This document shows positions 1-8,855 of a stretch of 64,000 nucleotides of DNA, piece after piece (position 1 is the first letter of the stretch; each line of letters opens with the position of its first letter). The stretch covers positions 73,179,619 through 73,243,618 of the forward strand of contig CM077648.1 of the NCBI GenBank assembly GCA_039707465.1, written 5' to 3'. Under the pieces are notes generated by a model. The model was not told where the DNA came from, did no database searches, and was given only the letters and a program-made list of their open reading frames with translations. The position numbers and the translations under genes were made by a program. The DNA is from Rhabdophis nuchalis. Taxonomy: Eukaryota > Chordata > Lepidosauria > Squamata > Natricidae.

Positions 1-597
1 GCAATGTGGGGTGGAAAGACTCGAAAGATCACCCCCACCTGGGGGAGGGCACTGATCTCTAAAATGGCCAGTGAATTTTTCGCAACGACCAGAGCCACCA
101 TTTTGGCAAACTCTGACCACTATCATATAATTAAAATTTTCACATTTATTCCAACAGACACAATGCAATTCTTTCTAACTAATCTCAGTCAAAACACAAT
201 TTAAAACATTCATACAAGGCCATAAAAAGCCTTTATTCTTTGCATACTAATTACTCAAACTAGTCTAAATTATTCTAAACTTCAAGTTAAACCTTAAATC
301 ATATAACCTAACATATGGTAAAACTTAAATCATATATCCTAACTCAATCTGCATCCTTCCTAACTCAAAAAGTCTGTTAGCTTTTCCCTTCTTTGTTAGC
401 TTAATTGCTCACTTAGTAATATAAAGGAGTGTGAAGAGTTTTAGATTGCTCTGGTGTTAAAGTAGCAGAGAGTTCTTTTTTCCTTAAAGAAAAGGTGGTG
501 GGGAAGATCTTATTACAAGAGGGACACAATAAATTGCAGGCACATATTAAAACAATCTTACAGTACAGTTTTCCTAAACAATAGATCTGAAAGCCAA

Positions 598-957
598 TTA
601 GGTTTTGTCTTTTAAAGTCCCAATTAAAACATAGTCCATGCAATGATTTATTAAGGCCAGATTAAGCCTGCGAAAAGGAGAAGCTTCTTGAAGAGGGGGT
701 GCAGAAGTAATAGGGAAAAGAGATTTATCAGAGGTGTCGGATGGTGAAGGTGTTGAAGGAGAAAGGATAGTAAAGCAAAGAGAATCTTCTAAAGGATAGG
801 CAGGACAGTGTGAGGAAGCATATTGAAGAAAAGTAGAAAGTTCCTTTCTAGAAAGGGGGTAAGTGCCGTTAACTTTTTGCAGACAATTAGCCTTCTTGAC
901 TAAAGAGTGGAGTTCATCCCTATGAACTGATGAAACTCGAAAAAGTGAAGAGCCCAT
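598..957 (-). pseudogene. Short Gag-matrix-like open frame of the retrovirus-like element
   Basis: A 119-codon reverse-strand frame starts MGSSLF, which has the glycine at position 2 needed for myristoylation, about 90 bp past the LTR. The first 70 residues (Leu/Lys-rich helix, then a segment with CPAYPLED) look like the matrix domain of betaretrovirus-type Gag, where a Trp/Phe-Pro-Glu motif often sits at this place. The frame ends early at 598 with no capsid domain, so the copy is broken or non-autonomous. A GTAAGT splice-donor-like sequence lies just before the ATG, so a short leader exon is the alternative reading. No protein search was possible. Confidence 0.3.
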
Positions 958-1027
958 ACTTACGAAAAAGCCTTTGCCGAGGTGTATAAGTTGGGAGTCA
1001 AGGCAACGTAATCCTAGACAAGATCCA

Positions 1028-1045
1028 CGTCGTGAGAGGTCACCA
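1028..1045 (-). other. Possible primer-binding site (tRNA-Trp-like)
   Basis: Two bases past the LTR end the reverse strand reads TGGTGACC, followed after a few bases by ACGACGTGGAT. TGGTGACC is the start of a tRNA-Trp type primer-binding site. The match beyond eight bases needs a small insertion, so the assignment is weak. Confidence 0.3.
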
Positions 1046-1047
1046 GA

Positions 1048-1553
1048 TGTGATTGCGGTGAGTGTGCTGGTCTGCGGGGCCCCTGGACCGGGGTGCGCTC
1101 AGCCAGAGGCCAAGCGGGCTCCGAGGAAGAAGACAACGACACGTGGTGGTGTTTGCAGGAGAATTGCGAGCAAGCTCTTTGTTCCGCAGGGAATCTCAGG
1201 AAGCCCCGAGCATTGTCTCGCATCCTCTTTTATTAGGCTCAGACAAAGAAGCACTACGTGGTCCAATCATATACATGGTTACATCCTATTGCCTTATATG
1301 GCTACATCCTAGTACCTTATATGGCTACATCCTAATACCTTATATGGCTACATCCTTCCTGATGCCTTATATGGTTATATCCTTTGGGTGAGTCACACAT
1401 CTCTTTGGGTGTTAGCATTCGGAGAAACGGAAACTTATCTTCTCCTTTGTTCTGTAAACACTTTGTTCCGTAAACAAACTTAGCATCCGGAGAAGTGGAG
1501 ACTTCTTATCCTTTGTTCCGTAAACAGGAACTTGTGAGTGCCATGTTGCAACA
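1048..1553 (-). repeat. LTR with enhancer duplication and four CArG boxes
   Basis: On the reverse strand the block begins TGTTGCAACA and ends CAATCACA, giving TGT...ACA ends. U3 carries a diverged direct repeat of about 50 bp (motif GAACAAAGG...TCTCCGRATGCTAA, within about 1405-1530), then four CArG boxes, a reverse CCAAT (1263-1267), and a poly(A) signal AATAAA at 1229-1234. The region downstream of the signal is GC-rich and would be R/U5. The order U3 enhancer, poly(A) signal, U5 is that of a retroviral LTR. Confidence 0.6.
1292..1374 (-). promoter_or_regulatory. Four tandem CArG (SRF-type) boxes in the LTR U3
   Basis: The palindromic decamer CCTTATATGG occurs at 1292-1301, 1315-1324, 1338-1347 and 1365-1374, inside a 23-bp tandem repeat (spacings 23, 23 and 27 bp). 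It matches the consensus CC(A/T)6GG bound by serum response factor. A further degenerate unit lies at 1271-1286. Factor binding is inferred from the motif only. Confidence 0.6.
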
Positions 1554-1601
1554 GGGTACCACAGGGGGAAGGTCCTCTCGCCTCTCCTGTTTAACATCTA
1601 C

Positions 1602-2504
1602 ATGAAGCCGCTGGGCGAGATCATCCGTGGTTTCGGGGTAGAGTTCCACCAGTACGCTGATGATAATCAGCTGTACATCTCTACCCCGAACCACCCCAAC
1701 GATGCCGTTGAAGTGATGTCCCGGTGTCTGGAGGCCATGCAAGTCTGGATGGGGAGAAACAGGCTCCGACTCAACCCATCTAAGAACGAGTGGCTGTGGT
1801 TTCCGGTGTCCCGATATAGCCAGTTGGTACCATCTCTGGCTATTGGGGGTGAGTCATTGGCCCCTGCAGAAAGGGCTCGCAACTTGGGTGTCCTCCTGGA
1901 TTCTTGGCTGTCTCTAGAAGATCACATGACGGCCGTGGCCAGGGGGGCTTTTTATCAGGTCCACCTGATACACCAGTTGCATCCCTTTCTGGATCGTGAC
2001 GCTTTACACACGGTCACTCAAGCCCTCATCATCTCCCGCCTGGACTATTGTAATGCTCTCTACATGGGGCTTCCCTTGAGGTGCACCTGGAGGCTCCAGC
2101 TAGTTCAGAATGCGGCCGCACGGGGGATTCTAGGAGCGTCTAGATGCTCCCACGTGACACCTCTCCTGCGCGAGCTGCACTGGCTGCCTGTGGCTTTCCG
2201 GGTGCACTTGAAGGTATTAGTAACCACCTTTAAAGCGCTCCATGGCAAGGGACCTGGCTATCTGCAAGACCGCCTCCTGCTACCAAATGCCTCCCACCGT
2301 CCAGTTCGCTCCCACAGAGAGGGCCTCCTCAGGGTGCCATCGGCCAGGCAATGTCGACTGGCAACCCCCAGGGGGAGAGCCTTCTCTGTGGCAGCCTCCG
2401 CCCTCTGGAATGACCTACCCCCTGACCTTCGTACGATCACAGACCTGCACCTTTTCCGTCGGGCTTTGAAGACCCATCTGTTTCGAGCAGCCGGCCTGGC
2501 ATAG
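1602..2504 (+). pseudogene. L2 ORF2 fragment (RT C-terminal half)
   Basis: This is 300 open codons of a LINE reverse transcriptase. The catalytic YADD is at 1653-1664, followed by the L2-type thumb region (RLDYCNALYMGLP, LQLVQNAAARG, LRELHWLPV) and a C-terminal block ending KTHLFRAAGLA. The first half of RT and the endonuclease are missing, so the protein cannot work. The frame has no internal stop, which points to a fairly young copy. The ATG at 1602 is an internal methionine, not a true start. Confidence 0.85.
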
Positions 2505-2693
2505 TTTCTAAACTGGCATACTTTTAAATGCTATAGTATTATATGGTTTTAGTAGGGATTTTAACAGGTTTTAGACAGGCTATTCGTTATTTAATGTATT
2601 TTAATAGGTTTTTAATTGCTTTCTATGTTTTTATTCGTGATTTTACTGCTGCCTGTACACCCCCCTGAGTCCCGGAAGGGAGAAGGGTGGTAT

Positions 2694-2708
2694 AGAAATT
2701 TAAATATT
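2694..2708 (+). repeat. Target-site duplication of ORF1-only element A (left)
   Basis: AGAAATTTAAATATT occurs here and again at 9284-9298, directly after the poly(A) run of element A. The 15-bp perfect duplication brackets 6.6 kb and marks the element's outer limits. Confidence 0.9.
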
Positions 2709-3548
2709 GGCTTCCGGTATCCGGCTCCAGCGGAGACGGGCGAGCCTAGGGCTCGCTCGCCGCTTTGTTGCCTTTTCTGCCCACCCACGGGGGCGAAACT
2801 CTCCAGTTACCGGAGGTTTCCCGTAGGGTCGGCTCAGAGGGAGCGGTCCTCGTCACGGCGGTGGGGAGGGCGCTCCTCTCTGCGACCTAGGTGGAGAGGA
2901 ACATGCTAGCGGGGGTTTTTTCCTTCTCCAACGGCTGTCGGTGCCATTCGCTTTAATGGAGAGGGCTAAACGGAGAGATCGGGCGGATCGCCGAGGCTTC
3001 AGCTGCGAGAGAGAGTGAGTTTAAAAGAACACCTTTTTTTTTTCCTTGCTGCCAGCCAGGCTGAACGGACTGGGAGGGGGGTGTTTATTTCTAAAAAAAA
3101 CCCCCTCGGATTTAAGCGGCACGTTAAAATGGCTTCTCTGCAAAGAGAAAGTGGAAACTTTCACTCCGGACGGTCTTTAACAAGGGAAAGTGGAATGCGA
3201 TTCTTTGCAACATTGTTTCTAGGTCTGGCTGGTTTTAAAAAAATGCTTATTTTGCTACTCTCTCCCTCTGGCTCTGAGAGGGGCGGTGGAAGTGGCTTCT
3301 CTTTGTCCCTGCCTGACTATTTCAACTAAGGAAAATTTCCAGCGTCTCTTTGAAAGCAGGACTCTCTCTGGATTTTTGAAAAAAAATTTCTTTTGATGGA
3401 TTTGTGACTTCTTCTCTGGAATACCTTCGTTATTACTATTTGCTGACCTGGGAAACTGTGTCTCTTTTGGTTTCTGAATTGTTTGCAACTTCACAGCCCT
3501 GAACTGAACTGAGCTCCTGGTTTGCCCCACCAGCCCCACCCGGAAAAC

Positions 3549-3558
3549 GCCATCTTGG
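3549..3558 (+). promoter_or_regulatory. YY1-like motif upstream of ORF1
   Basis: GCCATCTTGG lies 34 bp before the ORF1 start codon and matches the YY1 core GCCATNTT. The same motif is at 27315-27322 in copy C, and a T-variant is at about 43552 in copy D. The start codon sits in a good Kozak context (ACCATGG). Use by YY1 is inferred. Confidence 0.35.
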
Positions 3559-3582
3559 TGGCAGTGACTCTAACTTTTAACC

Positions 3583-4290
3583 ATGGCACAAGAAGCAGCA
3601 CTTGTAAATTTGGAACAAAGGATGGCTTCTCTTGAAACCTCTATGCTAACTTTGATATCAGAAATAAAGGCCCAGAGGGCTGAAAATATTATCTTCAAGA
3701 AGGAGTTGTTGGATACAAGAAGACAAGTGCTGGATAACACACAGAAGAATAAAGAACTGGAAGGGGGGTTGGAGGGGGCTAAGGGGGAAATTAAAAATGT
3801 TACTAATGAGGTTGTGGAAATAAATGGGCATGTGTCTAGGATGGATATGGAAAGAATGACATACTTTTTGAGATTTCAAAATGTTTCTGAGGAATCTGGT
3901 GAATGCCTCCCTGATCTTATGAGCACAATTTTAGCAGACTATTTACAAAAACCTAAGGATGAGATCAGGGGGGACATTGACCTAGCCTACAGAATTAACT
4001 CAGCATATGCCAGGATAAATGAAGTGCCTAGAGAGATACATGTGAAATTTGTTAGAAGGTCAACCAGAGAGGAGATCCTGAAAGCGCAGAGAGAGAAACC
4101 TTTAACTTATCAACGAAAAACGGTCACTATCTTGAAGCAGATCCCTAGAAAAATTAGAGATTTAAGAAGGAAATTTTCCTTCTTGTCTAAAACCTTGTTT
4201 GATCACGGGATTTGGTTCAAGTGGATAACACCTGAAGGGATTCTGGTGTTCTGGGAAGGAGGAAGAGTGAGGATTAAAACAGGAGACTGA
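3583..4290 (+). pseudogene. L1-type ORF1 protein, N-terminal part, interrupted by L2
   Basis: The frame gives 233 codons of the ORF1-only protein before L2 sequence takes over at about 4283, where two foreign codons precede a stop. Residues 1-95 form a charged heptad-like coiled coil (LEQRMASLE, KELLDTRRQVLDNTQ). Residues about 97-175 resemble the L1 ORF1 RRM (TYFLRFQNV, DIDLAYRINSAYARINEVPREIHVKF is the conserved stretch, shown here only by its two ends). Residues 176-233 begin the C-terminal domain (LKQIPRKIRD, WFKWITPEG). In L1 this protein trimerises and binds RNA. The remaining 49 codons lie at 8856-9004. Confidence 0.85.
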
Positions 4291-5595
4291 GCATGCGCGA
4301 AGGAATGGCGGCGGAGCTTTGAGGCGATGCTGACCGGAGGCCCATTTGGCTTCGGGGGACGCGGCCGGCCCCTTTGGGGTGATCGGTAAGGGCCGGCCCA
4401 GCAAGTTGAAGACCCAGCCGTCACACTGAGGCCTTTCCAACGCCGGTGAGTGTGACGGCTGAGACGGGAGGCGCGGGGGGGGAGCCCGGAGGAAACGCCG
4501 GAAAAAAAAAACGCCGGCAGGCCGGAAAGTCGGAGGCCCTAGCGGAGGCCAAGCAAAGGCTGGAGGCTCTGGTGGACCGTTAGAGCGGCGGCAGAGGGAG
4601 CGCCGGAAGGCCGGAGGCCCTGGCAGAAGCCGGTGGAGGCCGGAGGCCTCAGACGGAATGGAGCGGCGGTGGAGAGCGCCGGAAGATCCTGAGGCCCTGG
4701 CGGAGGCTGGTGGAGGCCGGAGGCCCTGGCGGAGCGGCGGCGGAGAGCGCCAAAAGGCCGGAGGCCCCAGCGGAGGTTGGCGGAGGCTGGTGGCCCCCGG
4801 CGGAGGGGCTGAGTGGCAGCGGAGCGCTGGAGGGAGCGCCGGAACGCCGGGTGGAAAGGCGGAGCGGCGGCGGAGCAGTGGCAGAGCTGCGCGGACCATC
4901 TCAAATTCGGACCATCTCAAATCCGGTGGAGGCCCCCGTGGAGCAGCGAGGCCGGGTGAAGGCCTCCACAGGGGATGGCTGGTGAGGTTGGCGGCCGCAG
5001 AGGGACGGGAGGTGCGGCGGACCGATGGAGCGCTGGAGGCCCCAACAGAGGCCTATTGGAGTGGTGGAGGCCCTGGCTGAGGCCCTGGTGTGGGGTGGCG
5101 AGCCTGCGACGCGGTGAGGCCCTGTGGAGGCCTGATAGAACAGTGGAGGGAATTTTCCTCCCCCCCCCCCCAGGACTCCCCGATAAAACATCTACGGGGA
5201 GGGGGGGTGAGAGTGAAGCAAGGCCAGCCCAAAGGAAAAACAGCTCCAGCCACCCCGTGGAAAGCCTCTACCCGAGGAAGAACTGACTGACTCTTATGAT
5301 CTATTTCCCCTGTTGATTTGACTTGCATTTGCACTTTATCTTGGCGTTTCCTCCCTTAAAGCCAGCAATGGAGCCACGGGATGGTTTTTTATTCAAGGTC
5401 CGACCTCCTTGATCTGCGAGAGTCCCCCCTCTCGCAGGTTTGGCCCCTTAGTCTATCTCGGGCCCACCTCAAGGATGGGTTAATTAATCCAGAGAGGTGG
5501 AAAAAACGCAAGCTCAGGGGGTTTTTAAATAAATTTTTAATTAGGCTTTTAAGGGGTTCTGGGGTGGGGGAGGGGTTTAAAAAAGATATAGACAG
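4283..5595 (+). promoter_or_regulatory. GC-rich 5' region of the L2
   Basis: About 1.3 kb of very GC-rich, CpG-rich sequence; 4540-5100 is made of imperfect GGAGGCC/GGCGGAG units. Internal LINE promoters are commonly of this kind. The open frames across it on both strands are low-complexity by-products. A frame at 5381-5821 (basic, 146 codons) overlaps the ORF2 start and could be a vestigial upstream ORF, but no domain was recognised in it. Confidence 0.5.
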
Positions 5596-8500
5596 ATGGA
5601 GACGGAAGCAACGATCAATAGTAAGGGCCAGGATAGCAGTCGACGGCGGGAAGCGGAAGGCGAAAGGAAGGGGGATACCCGAGTCGTTCCTCAGGAGGGC
5701 ATACCAATTCAGAGGGTCGTGGGGAGGGGCAGGACCGAGGGGAGACAATTCTCATCCTCCCGGTTGGTGGCACGCAGCCGTTGGTTACAAACGGTCGGGT
5801 GCCACAACCCCCGCAGGCTAGGTGGCCAGGGAATACAGAGCCAGGGTCTGCGGCTGATGTTCTGCAACGCCAGGTCCGTTGTCAACAAAGCCCCCCTCAT
5901 TAGTGACCTTGTGTCAGAGGGGGAGCCGGACCTGGTAGGAATTGCGGAGACCTGGTTGGGCCCCGAGGGAGGTCATCCCCTCGTTGAAATGTGCCCACCA
6001 GGCTACCGCGCATTTCATCAGCCGCGGGCCCTAGGCAGGGGTGGCGGGGTAGCGGTCATTATTAAGGAAGGCCTGGAGCCGAGAGAGACCATTGTGCCTC
6101 AGACCTCCGGCTGTGAGTCCCTCTGCATGAAGTGGGGCCTAGGGAGGCAGTTGGGCTTGCTGGTTGTATACCTGGCTCCCCGCTATGTAGCAGCAGCCCT
6201 GCCCGAGCTCCTCGAGGTGATCGCTACGGTGGCAGTGGAGACCCCCAGACTTATAGTCATGGGGGACTTTAATCTGCCATCGTTGGGCGAATCATCCGTG
6301 GCAGCTCGGGAGTTCATGGCTTCCATGACGGCCATGGACCTGACCCAAGTAATTCAAGGCCCCACCCATGAGGGTGGACATACGCCGGACCTCATCTTTG
6401 TCTCGGGCCAATGGAAGAGTGATCTGGGTACAGGGGATATAGTCATCACACCCTTGTCATGGTCAGACCACTCACTTCTCCGACTCGACTTTCCGACCGC
6501 TGCTCCCCTCCGCGGGGAGGCGGAACCAGAGTTACCAATCTGGTACCGCCCCAGGCGCTTGATGGACCCGGACGGGTTCCAGACAGCGCTTGGGCCATTT
6601 CCTGTATCCCTGACCCGCGCCCCGATGGAGGACCTCACGGCCGCATGGAATAATGCGGCCGTGGGAGCCTTAGATCGGGTCGCGCCCTTGCGGCCTCTCT
6701 CGCGGCGGCGAACCACCCTGGCTCCTTGGTTTACTGAGGGGCTGCGGGTGATGAAACGCCGCAAGAGATGCCTAGAGAGAAGGTGGAGGGCTAGCCGCTC
6801 TGAATCTGACCGGACACAGGTAAGAGCCCATTTACGGACTTACATTGTGGCGCTGAGGGTGGCCAAACGTCATCATTGTGCTACCCTCATAGCATCCGCA
6901 GAAAACCGCCCTACCGCCCTGTTTAGGGTGACCCGTTCTCTCCTTCATCAGAGGGAGCGGGAAGCCCCGCTACAGGGTAGAGCAGAGGAATTTGTGATTT
7001 TTCTGCAGGAGAAAACCGCCCAGATACAGAGTGAGCTAGCCCCCATTCATGGCCCAGTGGGATGCCACGAGAGAGATCTTGTTTGGGAGGAGTTTGACCC
7101 CGTTACTTCCGAGGATATGGACAGGCTACGTGGGCGACTGCGAGCCACCACATGTTCATTGGACCCGTGCCCCTCCTGGCTTGTACTGGCATCCTGGGAG
7201 GTGACACGAGGCTGGCTCCAAGAGGTTATCAACGCATCCTTGAGTGAGGGTTCCTTGCCTGCCTCCCTAAAAGAGGCTATGGTGAGGCCCCTCCTCAAGA
7301 AGCCCTCTTTGGACCCAGCTCTTTTGAACAACTACCGTCCAGTCTCCAACCTTCCCTTCTTGGCGAAGGTTGTTGAGAGTGTTGTGGCACAACAGTTTCC
7401 CCGTCACCTGGAGGAAGTTGACTATCTAGATCCGCGCCAGTCCGGCTTTCGGCCCGGGCATAGCACCGAGACGGCATTGGTCGCGTTGGTAGATGATCTC
7501 TGGAGGGCCAGAGATGGGGGATGTTCCTCCATCCTGGTCCTATTAGACCTCTCGGCGGCTTTCGATACCATCGACCATGGTATCCTATTGCATCGGCTGG
7601 GGGGGTTGGGGGTGGGAGGCACCGTTTTGCGGTGGTTCTCCTCCTACCTCTCTGGCCGATCGCAATTTGTGCGGGCAGGAGAGCAGAGGTCGACCCCGAG
7701 ACCTCTCACATGCGGGGTGCCTCAGGGGTCGGTCCTCTCGCCTCTCCTGTTTAATGCATACATGAAGCCGCTGGGTGAGATCATCCGTGGTTTTGGGGTA
7801 GAGTACCACCTGTACGCTGATGACACCCAGCTGTACATATCTACCCCAGACCACCCCAACGATGCCGTAGCGGTGATGTGCCAGTGCCTGGAAGCCGTGC
7901 GGATCTGGATGGGAAGTAACGGACTTAGGCTCAACCCGACCAAGACTGAGTGGCTGTGGTTTCCGGCTGCCCGATTCAACCAGCTTTCTCCAACGCTGGC
8001 CATAGGGGGCGAACATCTTGCCCCTGTGGATGGGGCGCGCAATTTGGGTGTCCTCCTGGATACCCGGCTGTCTATGGAAGAGCAAGTGACAGCCGTGGCC
8101 AGGAGGGCGTTTTACCAGGTTCGCCTGGTTCGCCAATTGCGCCCCCTATTGGATCGGGACGCCCTTCGCACAGTCACCCATGCCCTCGTGACATCCCGAC
8201 TGGACTATTGCAACTCTCTCTACATGGGGCTCCCCTTGAGGTGCACCCGGAGGCTTCAGTTAGTTCAGAATGCGGCCGCGCGAGCAATTATGGGCACCTC
8301 CAGGTTTGCCCATGTAACACCGCTCCTGCGCGAGCTGCACTGGCTACCTGTCGTCTTCCGGGTGCGCTTCAAGGTGTTAGTTATCATCTTCAAAGCGCTC
8401 CATGGCTCGGGACCTAGCTATCTGCGAGATCGGATCCTGCCCCACACATCCTCACGACCGATTCGCTCCCACAGAGAGGGGCTTCTCCGGGTGCCGTCCA

Positions 8501-8661
8501 CTAGACTTTGTCAGCGGGCGACGCCCAGGGGAAGGGCGCTCTCTGTGGCGGGCCCGGCCCTCTGGAACGACCTTCCCCCTGATATTAGAACGACCACCGA
8601 CCTCCGCTCCTTCCGGGTAAAATTGAAGACCCATCTCTTTCGACTGGCCGGCCTTGAATAG
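5596..8661 (+). CDS. L2 LINE ORF2: endonuclease-reverse transcriptase
   Basis: An intact 1021-codon frame. Residues about 85-310 form an apurinic-like endonuclease, with LRLMFCNARS (Asn91), GIAETWL (Glu118), VMGDFN and SWSDHSLL supplying the catalytic set. Residues about 555-810 form the reverse transcriptase, with YRPVSNLPFLAKVVE, SGFRPGHSTETAL, LDLSAAFDTIDH, GVPQGSVLSPLLF and YADD at 740-743. The C-terminal part carries the L2 signature RLDYCNSLYMGLP and LLRELHWLPV. Length and order fit the L2 clade. It would nick target DNA and copy its own RNA there. There are no stops or frameshifts, so this copy could be active. The chosen ATG is the first that gives the whole endonuclease. Confidence 0.93.
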   Translation: METEATINSKGQDSSRRREAEGERKGDTRVVPQEGIPIQRVVGRGRTEGRQFSSSRLVARSRWLQTVGCHNPRRLGGQGIQSQGLRLMFCNARSVVNKAPLISDLVSEGEPDLVGIAETWLGPEGGHPLVEMCPPGYRAFHQPRALGRGGGVAVIIKEGLEPRETIVPQTSGCESLCMKWGLGRQLGLLVVYLAPRYVAAALPELLEVIATVAVETPRLIVMGDFNLPSLGESSVAAREFMASMTAMDLTQVIQGPTHEGGHTPDLIFVSGQWKSDLGTGDIVITPLSWSDHSLLRLDFPTAAPLRGEAEPELPIWYRPRRLMDPDGFQTALGPFPVSLTRAPMEDLTAAWNNAAVGALDRVAPLRPLSRRRTTLAPWFTEGLRVMKRRKRCLERRWRASRSESDRTQVRAHLRTYIVALRVAKRHHCATLIASAENRPTALFRVTRSLLHQREREAPLQGRAEEFVIFLQEKTAQIQSELAPIHGPVGCHERDLVWEEFDPVTSEDMDRLRGRLRATTCSLDPCPSWLVLASWEVTRGWLQEVINASLSEGSLPASLKEAMVRPLLKKPSLDPALLNNYRPVSNLPFLAKVVESVVAQQFPRHLEEVDYLDPRQSGFRPGHSTETALVALVDDLWRARDGGCSSILVLLDLSAAFDTIDHGILLHRLGGLGVGGTVLRWFSSYLSGRSQFVRAGEQRSTPRPLTCGVPQGSVLSPLLFNAYMKPLGEIIRGFGVEYHLYADDTQLYISTPDHPNDAVAVMCQCLEAVRIWMGSNGLRLNPTKTEWLWFPAARFNQLSPTLAIGGEHLAPVDGARNLGVLLDTRLSMEEQVTAVARRAFYQVRLVRQLRPLLDRDALRTVTHALVTSRLDYCNSLYMGLPLRCTRRLQLVQNAAARAIMGTSRFAHVTPLLRELHWLPVVFRVRFKVLVIIFKALHGSGPSYLRDRILPHTSSRPIRSHREGLLRVPSTRLCQRATPRGRALSVAGPALWNDLPPDIRTTTDLRSFRVKLKTHLFRLAGLE

Positions 8662-8855
8662 TTCTCTCTGTCTTTTAATTACAAATTTTAATGGGTTTTA
8701 ATTATATATTTTTAGCATGGGTAGATTTATTTAATTCTATTTTAAGTAATGTTTGTATTTTGTATATTGTTTTTAATTATGCCTGTGCACCGCCCCGGGT
8801 CCCTGTGGGGAGAGGGTGCGGTTAATAAATCTTAATTTATTATTATTATTATTAG

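Larger units (their letters stand above)
1..1553 (-). mobile_element. Retrovirus-like LTR element, 5' part (LTR plus leader), running off the left edge
   Basis: Read on the reverse strand, this stretch has a 506-bp LTR-like block (1048-1553), a primer-binding-like site, a leader and a short open frame starting at 957. The rest of the element would lie left of position 1, so the second LTR and target duplication cannot be seen. The interior 349-545 has a diverged relative at 41508-41705, which shows that it is repetitive. The L2 sequence that follows at 1554 starts abruptly inside its RT domain, so the element may have landed in that L2. The LTR structure is clear; the retroviral class is an inference. 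Confidence 0.55.
1554..2708 (+). mobile_element. L2-clade LINE, 3' part of RT and 3' end (outer layer of a nest)
   Basis: The copy enters the ORF2 just before the GVPQGSVLSPLLF region and runs through the RT, the C-terminal region and the 3' end (CCGGAAGGG...GGTGGTATAGAAATT). Its AT-rich tail is cut at 2708 by ORF1-only element A and resumes at 9299 (to about 9320), with 15 bases duplicated. It belongs to the same subfamily as the copy at 62645 (GVEFHQYADD; RNRLRLNPSK), distinct from the copy at 4283. Confidence 0.85.
4283..8855 (+). mobile_element. Full-length L2-clade LINE with intact ORF2
   Basis: This complete element has a GC-rich 5' region (4283-5595), one long ORF (5596-8661), and a 3' UTR ending in the L2-type tail GCACCGCCCCGGGTCCC...GTGCGGTTAATAAAT, followed by a short TTA repeat. 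Comparison with the unbroken ORF1-only copies C and D fixes the insertion point in ...AAAACAG / TTGCTGAGG. At most two bases (AG) are shared at both ends, so there is essentially no target duplication. Confidence 0.9.

Noticed and set aside
4162..4920. 252-codon reverse frame and other Pro/Arg-rich frames in 4162-5334
   Set aside because: Low-complexity frames across the CpG-rich L2 5' region; no start context or domain, and they span the junction of two elements.
5381..5821. Separate ORF1 of the L2 (146 basic codons)
   Set aside because: Overlaps the ORF2 start in another frame, has no coiled coil or RRM, and was not seen in another copy; kept only as a remark.
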